Positions 22,406 through 34,170 of a stretch of DNA of 64,000 nt are shown piece after piece; positions within the stretch are counted from its first letter, which is position 1; each line of letters opens with the position of its first letter. The DNA comes from Strongylocentrotus droebachiensis. Lineage: Eukaryota; Echinodermata; Echinoidea; Camarodonta; Strongylocentrotidae. The translations under genes and the position numbers were made by a program. The stretch spans positions 1 to 64,000 of the forward strand of contig JAVYIG010000884.1 of assembly GCA_035222895.1 (NCBI GenBank), read 5' to 3'. The notes beneath the pieces are model-generated. The model worked only from the letters and a program-made list of their open reading frames with translations. It was not told the origin of the DNA and did no database searches.

Positions 22406-23295
22406 GTAAGTCAAATGTTTTTTTAAGACTCTTCGAACTCGAAAAAAAATGCAGAGTCGGATTCGTGTGCTTGTACGTGACTGTGCGACTATTGATTACA
22501 GATGGGTAGGTCTATGGCTCGGCGTCGGGTGTGGTTATGCGTGGTTAACCCTGCACTGCCCGGTCGCGGACCTGGCTGACTTGGACTCCGACTTGGAGGG
22601 CCGAGGGTTGAGTAATTTGAGATAGTTTTTTTATTTTAAGAAGGAAAACTAGTAATGTTGAGTACAGTATTAGTCTACTATGAATTGTGTAGTGATGCAT
22701 GTCACTTCATTTGAAAAGAAACTGATCAGAAGTGATTGGCACAGCCGGACAGGTACATGTACGTAGACTGCACCGAATTTGAACACCGTAATCCGTACAC
22801 GGTACAGCCTCAAACCTCTGTTTGCCACGAAACAAGTGTGAAACTTTTATCACCTACTACTAGATTTACATCTTAATAGATTTACATAATTGATCGTCTA
22901 TGATGTAGACTGTTCCTGGCTATCTTACATGTATTTTCGTAATGCTTTCTACTTTTCTAGTCATTTCAAAACTTAATAGTTTTTGTAGGTCATAGTAAAT
23001 TTGTCATGTTTTTGTAGACCTATGTGTAAACTGTGGGGAAGGTAAGTTTAAAAGTTAGACCAAAAATAAAGTGAATTTAGTGAAGTCAATGGAAGTTAAT
23101 TTTTAAAAATAGAGAGAAAATCAAAAGCAACTCTCTTAATTTTTGACAGTTTTCTGATACTTGCTTGGTCTAACAGCATTATTGTATATACATGACAGGA
23201 CATCAAGTCTATCAAACCATGGACCCTATGATCAAACTATATTTTCTCCTCTAATCCTCAGAGTCGATCGCTAAGTTAGGAACGCATCTTGCAGG

Positions 23296-26200
23296 ATGAC
23301 TAACGCTGACGACAACAAGCCTTCCATCACAACGGAAGATGAATATCAACCCTTCCCAGATCCCCTCATGGGTACTGGTCAAGATGTCACCCCTAACGGC
23401 GATGGAGGAGTCCTAAAGGCCATAAGGAAAGAGGGTGATACCAACGAGGAAGATCGCCCATTTAAGGGGGATAAGGTGTTTGTTCATTATGTCGGCAGCC
23501 TAACAGACGGGGCCTTGTTCGACTCCAGTCGGTCGAGGAATGAGAAGTTTTCTTTCACACTTGGAAAAGGTTTGTGACTTGAAGAATTGAATTTTTATCA
23601 TCTTGATTTAAATCTCAGTATCTATTAAGACAAGGCTCCACACTAATTTTTTTTCTTGGAAAGTGATCCAAATTGAACTTTTCAGAGTCTGTATGCATGA
23701 GCCCTGTGTTATAATTTGAAATGTTGGGGGTCCAGACTCCAGACTTAGATTTGAGGTGCCTGTGTGTTCTGGACACCTGTATAGTGTTGAACCCTGATAA
23801 AGATATTATGTTGTTTATGTTCATGAATGTTTCTATATTCCATTTTAAAAACTTGTACCTCTTCATTTTCATTTTATATACATGTACATGTATCGAAAAT
23901 AATATCGCTAGTGATATTCGTTTGTCTCGCAATGTGGTCAATAAGGAATCTAAAAGATCACGACGTTTCGTGCGCCGCTGCAACACTTCGTCAGGTGATA
24001 AAAACTAATGTAATGCTGATTGGTCGAGCACCGTGTGCGTCGGCCAATAGGCCTTGGGCGTTATTGTTCCAATTATTGATTGAATTATTGACCGCTGTGC
24101 CGGTCCTCCTGTAGAGTATAAAACACGCTTGCTTACATTAGTTTTTATCCCCTGACGAAGTGTTGCAGCGGCGCACGAAACGTTGTGATCTTTTAGATTT
24201 CTTATTGACCACATTGCAAGACAAACGAATATCACTAGCGATATTATTTTCGATACTACATCCGCAATGAGTAATACATTTAGCATTATGTACATGTATG
24301 TTTATTTTTTTAATTTTCAAGGTGAGGTGATCAAGGCTTGGGACATGGGTGTCGCTACCATGAGGAGAGGAGAGATTGCTGTAATCACATGCAAGCCAGA
24401 ATATGCTTACGGCAAATCAAGTAAGTTGGGCTTAAACATATACCAAACTTAATTTGTAGATCGATGTATTAGGAATCGTTCTTCAAGAAGATAATCTGCC
24501 TCCTTCAATAATGAAGATTCTTGCAGATGCCGTATATAATCGGCCTGATTGGGGTGTGCAGGTGGACCACTACACCGGGGTTTCCCCCTACTCTTATACG
24601 AATAGTGCAATGTGTTAGAATTGAATTGCTTCCTAAAAATTACTACCGTAGTCTGTGTACATGTAATAGGTCTAAGATGAACTTGTATTAAAAAAATACT
24701 ATGCAGCCAAAAAAGAGAGCTAATAAGCTACTTTTGTACCCATCAGAAAATATTGAATACACTCTAACTTGTTGGCAGGATTCTTTTTTTTTTTCTTATT
24801 TGCTCCCAAAATTTAGGTAAATAATTTTGTTAAAAGATGGGTACTTAAGTGAACAATGTTCTGACATCAATAACTAATTTTCATCGAAAGTGGATTTAGC
24901 TCCTTTTGGAATTGAGCTCTTCAAGTATGCTCCTCCCCTTCAAAACCCACTGTGGCTTATCTCAATTACGCTAGAGAAAAGTGTGCCCCCATGGTCTTCT
25001 TGAATGCCCCTTTCAAATTTTTTGACCCCAAAGGCATCTGAAAAAATCTGATAATCTTTTTTTATGGTGTTTGCCCCTTTTTTAGGGGGAATTGCATCCT
25101 ATATACTTCTTTCAAATCCTGTACATATGCTGGTATAAATGAGAGTTTTGATCTGTCACCAGAATCAATAGTTTTTTGTTTTCCTTTCTACTAGGTAAAG
25201 CAAAAATTCCTGCCAATTCTACCCTGGTCTTTGAAGTGGAACTCTTTGATTGGAAAGGCGAGGATCTTTCGGAAGATAACGATGAAGGAATCGTACGACG
25301 AATCGTGACGGAAGGACAGGAATATGATACTCCTAATGATGAAGCTAAAGTTGAAGGTAAGAGGGAAATGTGATTGTCTTGAATATAGAAATGTTTTGAC
25401 ATCAAAGAGGGAATGGTTTGTGTAATTCAAACTATTACAGTTTAAAAAAAAAATTGAGGGTGATTTAGTGTCATCTAGCTCGAACATTGTTTTGTGAAAG
25501 ATTTTAGAAGAAGAAAAAAAACGCTACTGTTATTCTTTAATAAGCTCTGTGTTATAAGATACACAAATAAGCATATTACCCTTTTTAAGACATCATTAGA
25601 AAATAAAATTGCCAAAGTTTTGTGGCGTCATGTCTGAAAGAGCCTTTATTATTCCTTGTAAGAAACGCTGTTTTGATATTTAATTTTCTAGCACACATCA
25701 TCGGCCGTTATGAGGGAAAGGAGTTTGAGAACAGAGATGTAGAATACACAGTAACAGAAGGTATGTCATCTATTGTTATTCTGTAATCTCTTTTAAAGCA
25801 GGAATGCACTACTTACAGCCAACAATGCCTAATCGGTGCCTGTTGATCCCCCATGATGCCCTTTTTCTTATGTTAATTGACAGCTGATTTAATGAGATAA
25901 CTACCTGCCAGTGACCATGCAGGGAGGTCGTATCCCTCCTGGCCAAAATAGTGCAGATAGGCTTTATTAAATCATTTAGAGAAAGAATAAAAATATTTTT
26001 TTTAAAGAGAAGGGGGAAAAAAAAGCTATTCAGCAAGCTGCCCTAGCCCCTAGGGATTTATTTTGATGTCTTTTGCATGACATATTGCAGTCCTTTTACA
26101 GGGCATTATCATCATCATATGGAGGTCAGTAACTTAAACCTTAAAGAGACTTTTGATTAGTGGAGACTTTGCGCTCTGTATGGGACGTAAGGGAGGGAGT

Positions 26201-29200
26201 AAACAAAATGATAGTTCAACTTAGGATCTTTGTGAAACACCCCCTAGACTATTATTACCCCAGCATTGCCAGGTACCAATATTAAACACTTGGCTCGAGA
26301 GGAATAAATGTAGCTGAAACACCTTGTCCAAGGATGTAAGCACCTAGCACCAGGCAAGGCTTGAACCCAGGAACTCTCATATGAAAGTCAAGAATTAACA
26401 GCAGTATATACCAAAATGCTCACTGAACTTTTCTTTAATATTCAAACTTTATCATGCAAATTTTATTGATCAGGTAGCGATGCAGGGATCGTGGAGGGGC
26501 TGGAGATCGCCATCAAGAGGATGAAGAAAGGAGAATTGGCAAGGTTAAAGGTCAAATCAAAGTATGCTTACGGGTCACAGGGCAAAGCCGAGTACAACAT
26601 TCCAGGAAATGCGGATGTCACGTATGAAGTCATGCTCAAGAATTTTGAAAAGGTAATATTTCTGGTCCCACTTTGTTTTTTTCTATAGTATTTGTGCACT
26701 GATATAGACAAGGTATTTCATTGTGTCATAAGGAGTTTGTTAATATGGTGTACCAATGTACTATCCAGGAGTACACTTTACATGTATTTCCAGTATGTAA
26801 AACACATGGTGTTTACACAATGTATTTTAAAAATCAGTTAAAGCATAACCATTGATGAAATGTAAAACCCAGGGGCCCATTTTATAAAAAGCTGCAAAAG
26901 TTGAAATTTTACTGTTACCTAGATCTCTTTTGTGCATAGCTGGGATTGATAGCACAACTCTTTATAAGACTAGGCCCACGGCATTTAAAACCACATATGG
27001 CATTGAAAGGCTTAGTTTGTTTATGTACCACAGTGTAGCAGATAAAATTCTGAGTTATTCTGATGGTTTCTCAGCCAGAGTTGGGGATTATTATTGGGCT
27101 ACTTTTATCACCTTTTTTTCTTTTTTTTTCCACTCGTTCAGTTTTGATCTTTTCATTACGTAATCCTAATGCTTGCTTGCTTATAATGCAATATTGTGGA
27201 TCACACAGTTCACAGTTCAAGTCCTGCCACAGCACCAATTTCAATCTACATTTGCCACACTCCAGCCAGGTGAAGGAATTGGGTACCTGGTAGGAGGGAA
27301 TTTCTTGAATGCTTTAATAGTGCCTTGTCATGGTAGCTCAGCTACAGCTGGGGCATAAAATGATACATTGTATAAAGCACAGTAGAGTATGTGCATATAA
27401 TAGCTGCGCTTTATAACTGAAACTGTCATTAATACAATGTACAGCCAAACCTGCTTTAGTGACCACCTGTCTACAAAGACCACCTGTCTACAAAGACCGC
27501 CTGTGTACAACGACCACCTGTCTACAAAGACCACCTGTCTACAAAGACCACCTGTCTACAACAAGCACATTTTTTGTTTCCCTTGAAAATGGTTTCTCAT
27601 TGAAACATGTACTAAAGGAACCTGTCTACAAAGACCACTTTTTGTGCTTCCCTTGGGCGGTCCCTGTAGACAGGTTTGACTGTACTTTGTATAATGTGAA
27701 AATAAATATGCTGTAATGTCACTAATCAATCAAATCAAATGAAATCATCACCAACTAAAATTGTATTTGTTCCTTACTCTATACCTACAGGCCAAGGAGC
27801 CATGGGAGATGGATATTGCTGAAAAGCTAGAGCAGTCAGAGGTCGTCAAAGCCAAAGGAACAAATTACTTCAAGGTAATTTATTTATTTATTAATTTATT
27901 TAAACATATTTCATCAGGATAACAAGATCAGAGAGGACTGGTTTACATCCTGGTCCTGAATATTAAAAGCTTAAACTAAAACATTAAAATAAATTAATCA
28001 TACATATAAACATGTACTCAGAATTGTTAGAATACTCATGAAGTCATGATAAAAATATTTAGCGACCACAATCTTGAGTAGAAACCACGGTAGAAATTAC
28101 ATGATATGGTAAGACTGTGAAAGCTTCTTGTTCAGACAGCTCTGCCTAAACAGGGTCAATCCCCAATGCCCCCACAATTATGTACATAATAGACCTTGGG
28201 GTGTTTCACAAAGACTAAGATCAACTTTAAGTTGGACTTAACTATGGCAGGCCATCCATGCCACTGGTTGCTCTCTCCATTTTTCTCTCGATTATGATCT
28301 TTAGATGATATTTTCTCCTTCAATAATGAATTATCAACAAATTCTGTAGATTTGTGACCATGATTTGTATGTCCCTTGAGAGACCAATGCCAGTAAGTGG
28401 TGAGAGCAAACCGTGGAATGAACGGCCTGCCATATTTAAGTCCACCTTAACGTCGATCTTAGTCTTTGTGAAACACACCCTGTACCAGTACCCAGCACTA
28501 TCTTAAATTTGAGGTTCAGTGCAGCTGCAGTACCTCAAAGACCTAACTCCATATTCTTCCAAAATGAGTATTTGATATCAAAATGTTCAGAAAAATGAGG
28601 GCTTTCCAGGAAACACAAAGACTTAACTCCACCCAACACCCCATTGAAGTCAATGTATGGTGAAACATAGACTTAACTCCTTTAGGCCCAAGTGCTCAGT
28701 GACACATAAACCACTGTTTCTCAAAATGGCCAAAATGGAGTTACGTCTTTGTGTCACTGACCCCTCAAATTATAAACTTTCAATACAGCTGGATATAATA
28801 TTTCATAACATGTAATCTGTCCCATCTCGCTCTATAACAGCAAGGGAGATACCAAGATGCCATCAAGCAATGGAAGAAAATTATCACTTACCTGGACAAG
28901 GAGACCATCACAGAGGAGGAGCAGAAGAAGAAGTCTGAGGCGATGCTGCTAGCTGCCAACCTCAACGTTGCCATGGCAGCGATCAAGGCCGAGGAGTTTT
29001 TTGAGGCTGTCGGTCATTGTGATAAGGTAAGTCCCATGTGTTGATTTTCGTGGTGTGTTTGGTCAATGAGCCGCATGCTGTATCCGCTCAAGTAAGTAAA
29101 GAGAAGGACTCACATTTGGAGGCTAATTTTCATTTGAGGCTGTAATGGTTGATTTTAGGCTCTCGCACCTGTCAATTTGGGGCTTTATCAGGCATCATAG

Positions 29201-32200
29201 TATACAGAATGTATTAGTTTGTTTGATAGGCTTTTTTTGTATAAACATGTATCAATCATATATACATACGGAACATACCATTAATTTCATCAATCTCTAT
29301 GTTAATACATTCCATAACATGCATGATCTTGTGCCAGGCTATTTTGAATATAATCAATTGCTTTTTTCTGAAATAAAACTAACTGTACTGGTAACAATAA
29401 TAATATGCCGTTCTTGTATAGTGATATCAAATTATGATAAAACCTCTCTAAGCGCTTTCAAAGGACTGGATATTATTATCCCGGCTTTAGCTGTCTGGTA
29501 CACTAGCTATGACAAAATTATTCAATGTTAACATTCAGCCAATAGGAGACAGGCTTACAAATACCCCATTTTATTTCTTGGCAGGCCATAGAGCTTGATG
29601 CAGCCAGCGTGAAAGGCTACTTCCGTCGTAGGCAGGCCTTCTTTCATCTTTAGCTTAGCTGTCTGGTACACTAGCTATGACAAAATTATTAAATGTTACA
29701 TTACAGCCAATAGGAGACAGGCTTACAAATACCCCATTTTATTTCTTGACAGGCCATAGAGCTGGATGCAGCTAGCGTGAAAGGCTACTTCCGTCGTGGG
29801 CAGGCCTACTTTCATCTTTAGCTTAGCTGTCTGGTACACTAGCTATGACAAAACTATTAAATGTTACATTACAGCCAATAGGAGACAGGCTTACAAATAC
29901 CCCATTTTATTTCTTGACAGGCCATAGAGCTGGATGCAGCTAGCGTGAAAGGCTACTTCCGTCGTGGGCAGGCCTACTTTCATCTGACCGAGTACGAGAA
30001 GGGCAAGGTAGACATCCTCAAAGTCCTGGAGATGGAACCCGAGAACAAGGCGGCCAAGAACCAGCTCACCCTTAGTAACCAGAAGCTCAAACAGCATCTT
30101 GAGAAGGAGAAGAAGATCTATGGAAACATGTTTGAACGGTTCGCTGATCAGGATAAGAGAGTAAGTAGTTACAAAATGGTTAAGGCTTGTTCAGATATGG
30201 CGCTGGAAACTGCTGCTAGAAAGCCGCCATGTTTGTTAAAACTTGGAAATGAATGGTTAAAGGGAGTGGATCGCCAGTTTCCATGTGCAGAAGGCCATAA
30301 TTCGCTGACACCTTACTTGGTGGAAATACCATTAATGGGGGTACAAATTTGCACACAGCAAACCCATAGTCCAGTCAAGAATTACCCCCTAATCTCTCGG
30401 AGAGCTCGAGAGTCTTCGGCAAATCAAAGCATTACATAAGGTCCAATGGTCATAAAACTCAAGGCTAACCCTGGTGATTGACAACACCTGTTATTGGGTA
30501 AACACCCGAACGGTGTCGAATTCCCCATGAGAGCCGACTACTCAGTGACTTTAATGCACACACCAAAGTTTTGCACATATTCACTAAGTTCTGTGTTATA
30601 AGATAAAGAAATGTTATGTGGAATACACTTTTTATGCCTCCGCTACAAAGTAGCCGGAGGCATTATGTTTTCGGGTTGTCCGTACGTCCCGTTCTCTTGC
30701 AGAGCCAATGAACTGATCAGATTTTGGGGTCGCGAGATCCAAGGTCAAAGGTCACAGGGCTTATTATGTATGCAAAAATAGCTTGTGATCGCGTTATCTC
30801 AAGAACCCATTGATGGATTCCCGCCAAACTTTGGTCATGTATGTATCTTGCAAAGCCAATGAACTGATTAGATTTTGGGGTTGCAGGATCCAAGGTCAAA
30901 GGTCACAGGGCTCATTATGTATGCAAAAATAGCTCATGATCGCGTTATCTCAAGAACCCATTGATGGATTCCCACCAAACTTGGGTCATGTATTCATCTT
31001 GCAGAGCCAATGAACTGATTAGATTTTGGGGTAACGAGGTCAAATGTCACAGGTCACAGGGCTCATTATCGTCGGTGGGGTGACAAAACCTTGTATCTCA
31101 AAAATCATGAATTTTCAGGAGAGCGAAAAAACTTTCCTGTCTCAACAAATTTAGTGCTGTGACACCGTCCTTTCTTTTTAAAAACTGGAATATTTATACA
31201 ATTTTTAATGTCATTGTTGAAATACAGTAAAATATTTTTTTTATATTTGAAAGTGAGTTACGAGGTTTTTGCGTTTATCTGCATTGATATACGAGTTTTT
31301 AGTTTGTATTCAAATTGAGATACAAGTTCTTACTTTCAACTCTGAATGAGTTACGAGGATTTGGTTGAATAAGTTACGAGGATTTGAATACACTAACTTC
31401 GGTACTGTTAGGCCATGTGTGAGTTACAAGGAAAAGGAATTACGTATCTTATGTTACGAGGTTTTGTCAGTGCAGCTTCAAAGGGGGTTAAAGTTACAAG
31501 GTTTAGTTTAAGGGTGTTTGTGTGGAATTTGTGAAAAAAACTGAGAAGGAGGCGTTCCATGGATTTATCAGGTGGTGTCGTAGGCCATTAGGTACAAAAT
31601 TATGCAAAAAAAATCAAAATCTCAAAAAATTGAGATACAAGGTTTTGTCACCCCACTGACGTTATGTATGCCAAAATAGCTTGTTTCTGTTTTGGTTTGT
31701 AAAATTGCTCCATGACGGAGGCATCATTTTCGACTGCGCGCAGTCGAAGGTCCATCTAGTTTGTCATCATTTTATCCATGCTGTGGGATTGGACGTTTTA
31801 TTTCATTAGTAGCCCTTCTCCGCGCCCTCTAATCTGTAGCATACACTTGGATCAGACCAGACACACTCATATTTCCATCGTCATTTTGTTCTAATACTGA
31901 GGGGTACATTAATTATATGACAAGGGGGAGTGTTTCACAAAGATCCTAAGTTAAACTCTAAGTTGGACTAAAAAATTATGGAGAGCCAATTGTAGCCTTA
32001 AAATAAAATATAATACAAAGTGAAAATTCAAGTATTTAGACTTTTTATAAATTCCACATCAAGAACATGAAATCTCCTTGATTATAATAGAAAATATGAA
32101 TGATTTGAATCAAAAATTTGATGCCTTTTAAGATAACTTGTACAAAATATTTTCATAGATGCTAACAGCTTTCCATAATTGTAGAGTCCAACTTAAAGAC

Positions 32201-32554
32201 AAGTTCAACTTAGGATCTTTGTGAAACACCCCCAAGCATATATTTAACTTCTTTATCTTTTATTTCTTCTGTTCTCCTCTTTAGGAAAAGCTTGCTAGGG
32301 AAAGGGCAAGGGGAGACTTAGAAGTGGGCGTGTTCAGTGATGGAGAAAAGAAGGGGGAGAGGACAGGATCAGAGGAGGAGAATGGAGGCTCCAAAGAAGG
32401 GGGAGAACAGATAGAGGAGGAAGCAAAGGAGAGTTTACCAGCAGAGGCCGGAGAGAAGGAAGAATCGAAGGAAGCAAAGGCGGGTTTACCAGCAGAGGAC
32501 GGAGAGAAGGAAGAATCAAAGGAAACAAAGGAGAGTTTACCAGCAGAGGATTGA
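23296..32554 (+). CDS. FKBP4: FKBP4/FKBP5-like peptidyl-prolyl isomerase co-chaperone, nine coding exons, complete
   Basis: Family members are cytosolic Hsp90 co-chaperones. Exons are 23296-23569, 24322-24420, 25195-25356, 25692-25760, 26474-26652, 27791-27874, 28841-29026, 29921-30160 and 32285-32554, all with GT/AG junctions and matching phases, giving 520 aa (human FKBP52 459 aa). FK1 (about 30-143) keeps the active-site set: HYVG tyrosine, LFDSS, FSF, the VIKAW tryptophan, AYG and the VFEVE phenylalanine. FK2 (about 147-261) has VEGL in place of VIxxW, so it is probably inactive, as in FKBP51/52. TPR repeats fill 262-431, with [28 protein letters not shown] and [12 protein letters not shown], and then [16 protein letters not shown]. 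The tail is longer than usual, acidic, and repeats [13 protein letters not shown]. Choice between FKBP4 and FKBP5 is not meaningful in an invertebrate. Confidence 0.95.
23890..24256. mobile_element. Long-armed TIR element in FKBP intron 1
   Basis: Arms of about 115-120 bp run from gtatcgaaaataatatcgct to acattagtttttatc and back in inverted order, enclosing about 125 bp that include gagtataaaacacgcttg. The arms contain cacgaaacgttgtgatctt and gacgaagtgttgcagcggc. No coding capacity was found. Confidence 0.85.
25797..25975 (+). repeat. Interspersed ~190-bp repeat family, copy 2
   Basis: It shares caatgcctaatcggtg, cccccatgatgccctttttc and acctgccagtgaccatgcag with the copies at 10150 and 41424. 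It lies in FKBP intron 4. Confidence 0.8.
26205..26245. repeat. Fragment of the GTTTCACAAAG MITE family
   Basis: The sequence ttcaacttaggatctttgtgaaacacccc equals one end of the intact element at 31924-32233. The other end was not found, so this is a remnant. Confidence 0.65.
26246..26405 (-). repeat. tRNA-derived SINE fragment
   Basis: On the minus strand a B-box-like gggttcaagcc is followed by a body with ccttggacaaggtg, ggtacctggcaatg and a gggtaataat tail. It is in FKBP intron 4. Confidence 0.5.
27150..27360 (+). repeat. tRNA-derived SINE fragment
   Basis: A B-box-like agttcaagtcc is followed by tttgccacactccagccagg and gggtacctggtaggagggaa, a body shared in part with the SINE at 59413-59675. 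It is in FKBP intron 5. Confidence 0.5.
27440..27684. mobile_element. MITE with TACAGTCAAACCTG ends, copy 1
   Basis: The ends tacagccaaacctg and caggtttgactgta are inverted copies with TA at the outer edge, suggesting a Tc1/mariner-type TA target. The left half contains about six units of the 17-bp word CCACCTGTCTACAAAGA. A second copy is at 33961-34170. It is in FKBP intron 5. Confidence 0.8.
27875..28196. other. FKBP intron 6, proximal part
   Basis: AT-rich intron sequence beginning with a ttatttatttattaattt run. No gene or bounded element was recognised before the MITE at 28197. Confidence 0.6.
28197..28480. mobile_element. MITE, GGGTGTTTCACAAAG family, copy 1
   Basis: Arms of about 55-60 bp start ggggtgtttcacaaagacta and include ttggacttaactatggcagg; the right arm is the imperfect complement ending gtgaaacacaccc. 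It is related in its ends to the element at 31924-32233. Confidence 0.85.
28507..28771. mobile_element. MITE with TTGAGG...GACTTAACTCC arms
   Basis: The left arm tttgaggttcagtg...caaagacctaactccat is matched in inverted order by atggagttacgtctttgtg...cactgacccctcaaa. Further internal copies of agacttaactcc occur. It is in FKBP intron 6. Confidence 0.7.
29485..29985 (+). repeat. Triplicated splice acceptor and exon start in FKBP (168-bp units)
   Basis: A 168-bp unit holding the end of intron 7 and the first 65 bp of TPR exon 8 occurs three times. Acceptor-plus-exon starts lie at 29585, 29753 and 29921 with identical spacing. Only the third continues into the full exon (to 30160). The first two read [20 protein letters not shown] and then meet an in-frame TAG directly at the unit boundary (29651 and 29819). 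The units are nearly identical, so the duplication is recent. Use of an upstream acceptor would truncate the TPR domain. Confidence 0.9.
30161..30633. other. FKBP intron 8, proximal part
   Basis: Apart from the donor gtaagtag, no feature is recognised. The word cactaagttctgtgttataagata near 30585 also occurs in variant form near 4645 and 25535, a short dispersed repeat. Confidence 0.5.
30634..31765. mobile_element. GCCTCCG-ended element with internal ~151-bp tandem repeats
   Basis: The left end atgcctccgctacaaagtag is followed by gccggaggcattatgttttc; the right end carries catgacggaggcatcatttt and a gactgcgcgcagtc palindrome. Between them, units of about 151 bp starting cagagccaatgaactgat recur at about 30700, 30851 and 31002, each with caaggtcaaaggtcacaggg. 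The element is split by another insertion at 31070-31661. It has no coding capacity and lies in FKBP intron 8. Confidence 0.65.
31070..31661. mobile_element. Nested TIR element, 592 bp, TTAT target duplication
   Basis: It begins cgtcggtggggtgacaaaac and ends with the near-complement gttttgtcaccccactgacg, with similarity continuing through ttgtatctcaaaa. TTAT flanks both sides (31066-31069 and 31662-31665). It interrupts a ggctcattatgtatgcaaaa word that is intact in neighbouring units, so the empty site can be read directly. Internal 'tacgaggtttt' words repeat. No coding capacity. Confidence 0.88.
31924..32233. mobile_element. MITE, GGGTGTTTCACAAAG family, copy 2
   Basis: It starts gggggagtgtttcacaaaga and ends tctttgtgaaacacccccaa. 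The arms also share tcctaagtt and aagttggac. It lies just before the last FKBP exon. Confidence 0.85.
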
Positions 32555-33960
32555 GGGAAAGAAGAATCAATGAAAGCATGATACATGTGTGTGACAGGGT
32601 TAGGGAGACTGGTACAAAGAACTCTTCTCTTTTGCTTATTCCCAATATGTTTTTGCAGGAATGAAACTCAAGACATGATCAAACGGGTATTTTTGATAAG
32701 GAGACTCATAGCTATTTGAGAGAGATAGTTACCTCACTGGAAGTTGCTTCTCATTGGTCAGGCAGTTCATGAAGCTCCAAAATAGTTCCCTCCCATAGAA
32801 ATTGTACATGGGAGGGGACTACATGTTTTTGGAGCTCCATGATTTAACCTATGACCCATCTCGCGTACATGTAGATGCGCACGTCACAACTATCTCTCTC
32901 AATATGTTATGGGAAGACTGATTGATACTCGCATACCTGCACTGAATTTGGCACAACCAAAATAGTCTCCAAAATATAGTCACAGTTGTATAGTTTTCAT
33001 ATTGTTTTGTGACAGGCAGACTAGTTAATGAACCTTACTCATGTACTTGTGCTCAGTATGGCATTCCAGAAAAGAACAAGATTTGATCAGCGTGGTATAT
33101 TCTTTCTTGGTAGTAGGGAGACTGGTTACATAACACTTGTAATGTACTCATTCTGAATTGCAGAAATGAAGTGAAAGATAGGGTCGGAGTGGTACATTAG
33201 GTAGTTTTATTTGTTAGATAGATATGGAGAATTGATAACTTCTAGCAAACCGATCAGAAGGGAAATTCTAAAATTGAGCTTAGGATACGACAGTCATTCT
33301 ATTACCTAGTATATCCTGCAAGTATCATTAATTCGGTGGAATCGTAAATTAAGTGTCGCTGAATACATTTAAAGCTCATTACACATTAAGACCATACTAG
33401 GATCCCATTTCGGAAGAATTTGCTATATCAATCAACATCCTGATATCGAGGTTTCAAATACTTTCAAAAATATGAAGGAGGAAAATTCATATGGGTTCTG
33501 AATCGTGGCGACGTCATTTCAGTTGTGCGGTCATGTGTAATTTGAAGCAAATTTGGCTTCGACACCGACTAGAAGACTAATAGGCTAATATTTCAGTTGA
33601 TCAGGAAGATGATATTTGTTTACATTTCATTTTAAATGTAGCTGCGATTTCTTTGAAAATTGGATCGCAGAAGGATTGTATAGTTTGCGTTAGGCTTTTT
33701 TTATTTTAATGAGTAATTGTACCATGATTTGATGTATAATTTTGTCCCAATAGTGGCAAGTTTGTCAGTTTCCCACTGTAGAAAATCCAAGCCAAATTGC
33801 TGTCTTTGGTCTGTAGGTTTTCATGGTGATGGCAGTATGATGGGGCAAGACCGTAGCGTATTGAGAGACATAGTTGTGACATGGGCACATAAGTGTACGC
33901 AAGCGCAGTCAGAGGTTCAATCATGGAGCTCTAAATACGTACAATCTCTATGGAGAGAAC
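32555..33960 (+). other. FKBP 3' UTR and flank
   Basis: The sequence follows the FKBP stop codon. No clear coding sequence is seen. The 3' end of the transcript is not determined; the aataaa words noted, near 34664 and 34817, lie beyond the MITE at 33961. Confidence 0.5.
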
Positions 33961-34170
33961 TACAGTCAAACCTGCTTTAGTGACCACCTGTCTACAAAGA
34001 CCACCTGTCTACAAAGACCACCTGTCTACAAAGGCCACATTTGTTGTTTCCCTTGAAAATGGTTTCTCATTGAAACATGTACTAAAGGAACCTGTCTACA
34101 AAGACCACCTGTCTACAAAGGCCACTTATTGTGTTTCCCCGGGCGGTCGCTATAGACAGGTTTGACTGTA
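33961..34170. mobile_element. MITE with TACAGTCAAACCTG ends, copy 2
   Basis: The ends tacagtcaaacctg and caggtttgactgta are exact inverted copies. The interior matches the copy at 27440-27684 but has fewer CCACCTGTCTACAAAGA units (about three on the left side). Confidence 0.88.

Noticed and set aside
24520-24615. SINE-like stretch with gtggaccactacaccggggt in FKBP intron 2
   Set aside because: It resembles dispersed repeat sequence, but no A box, B box or second copy could be shown in the window.
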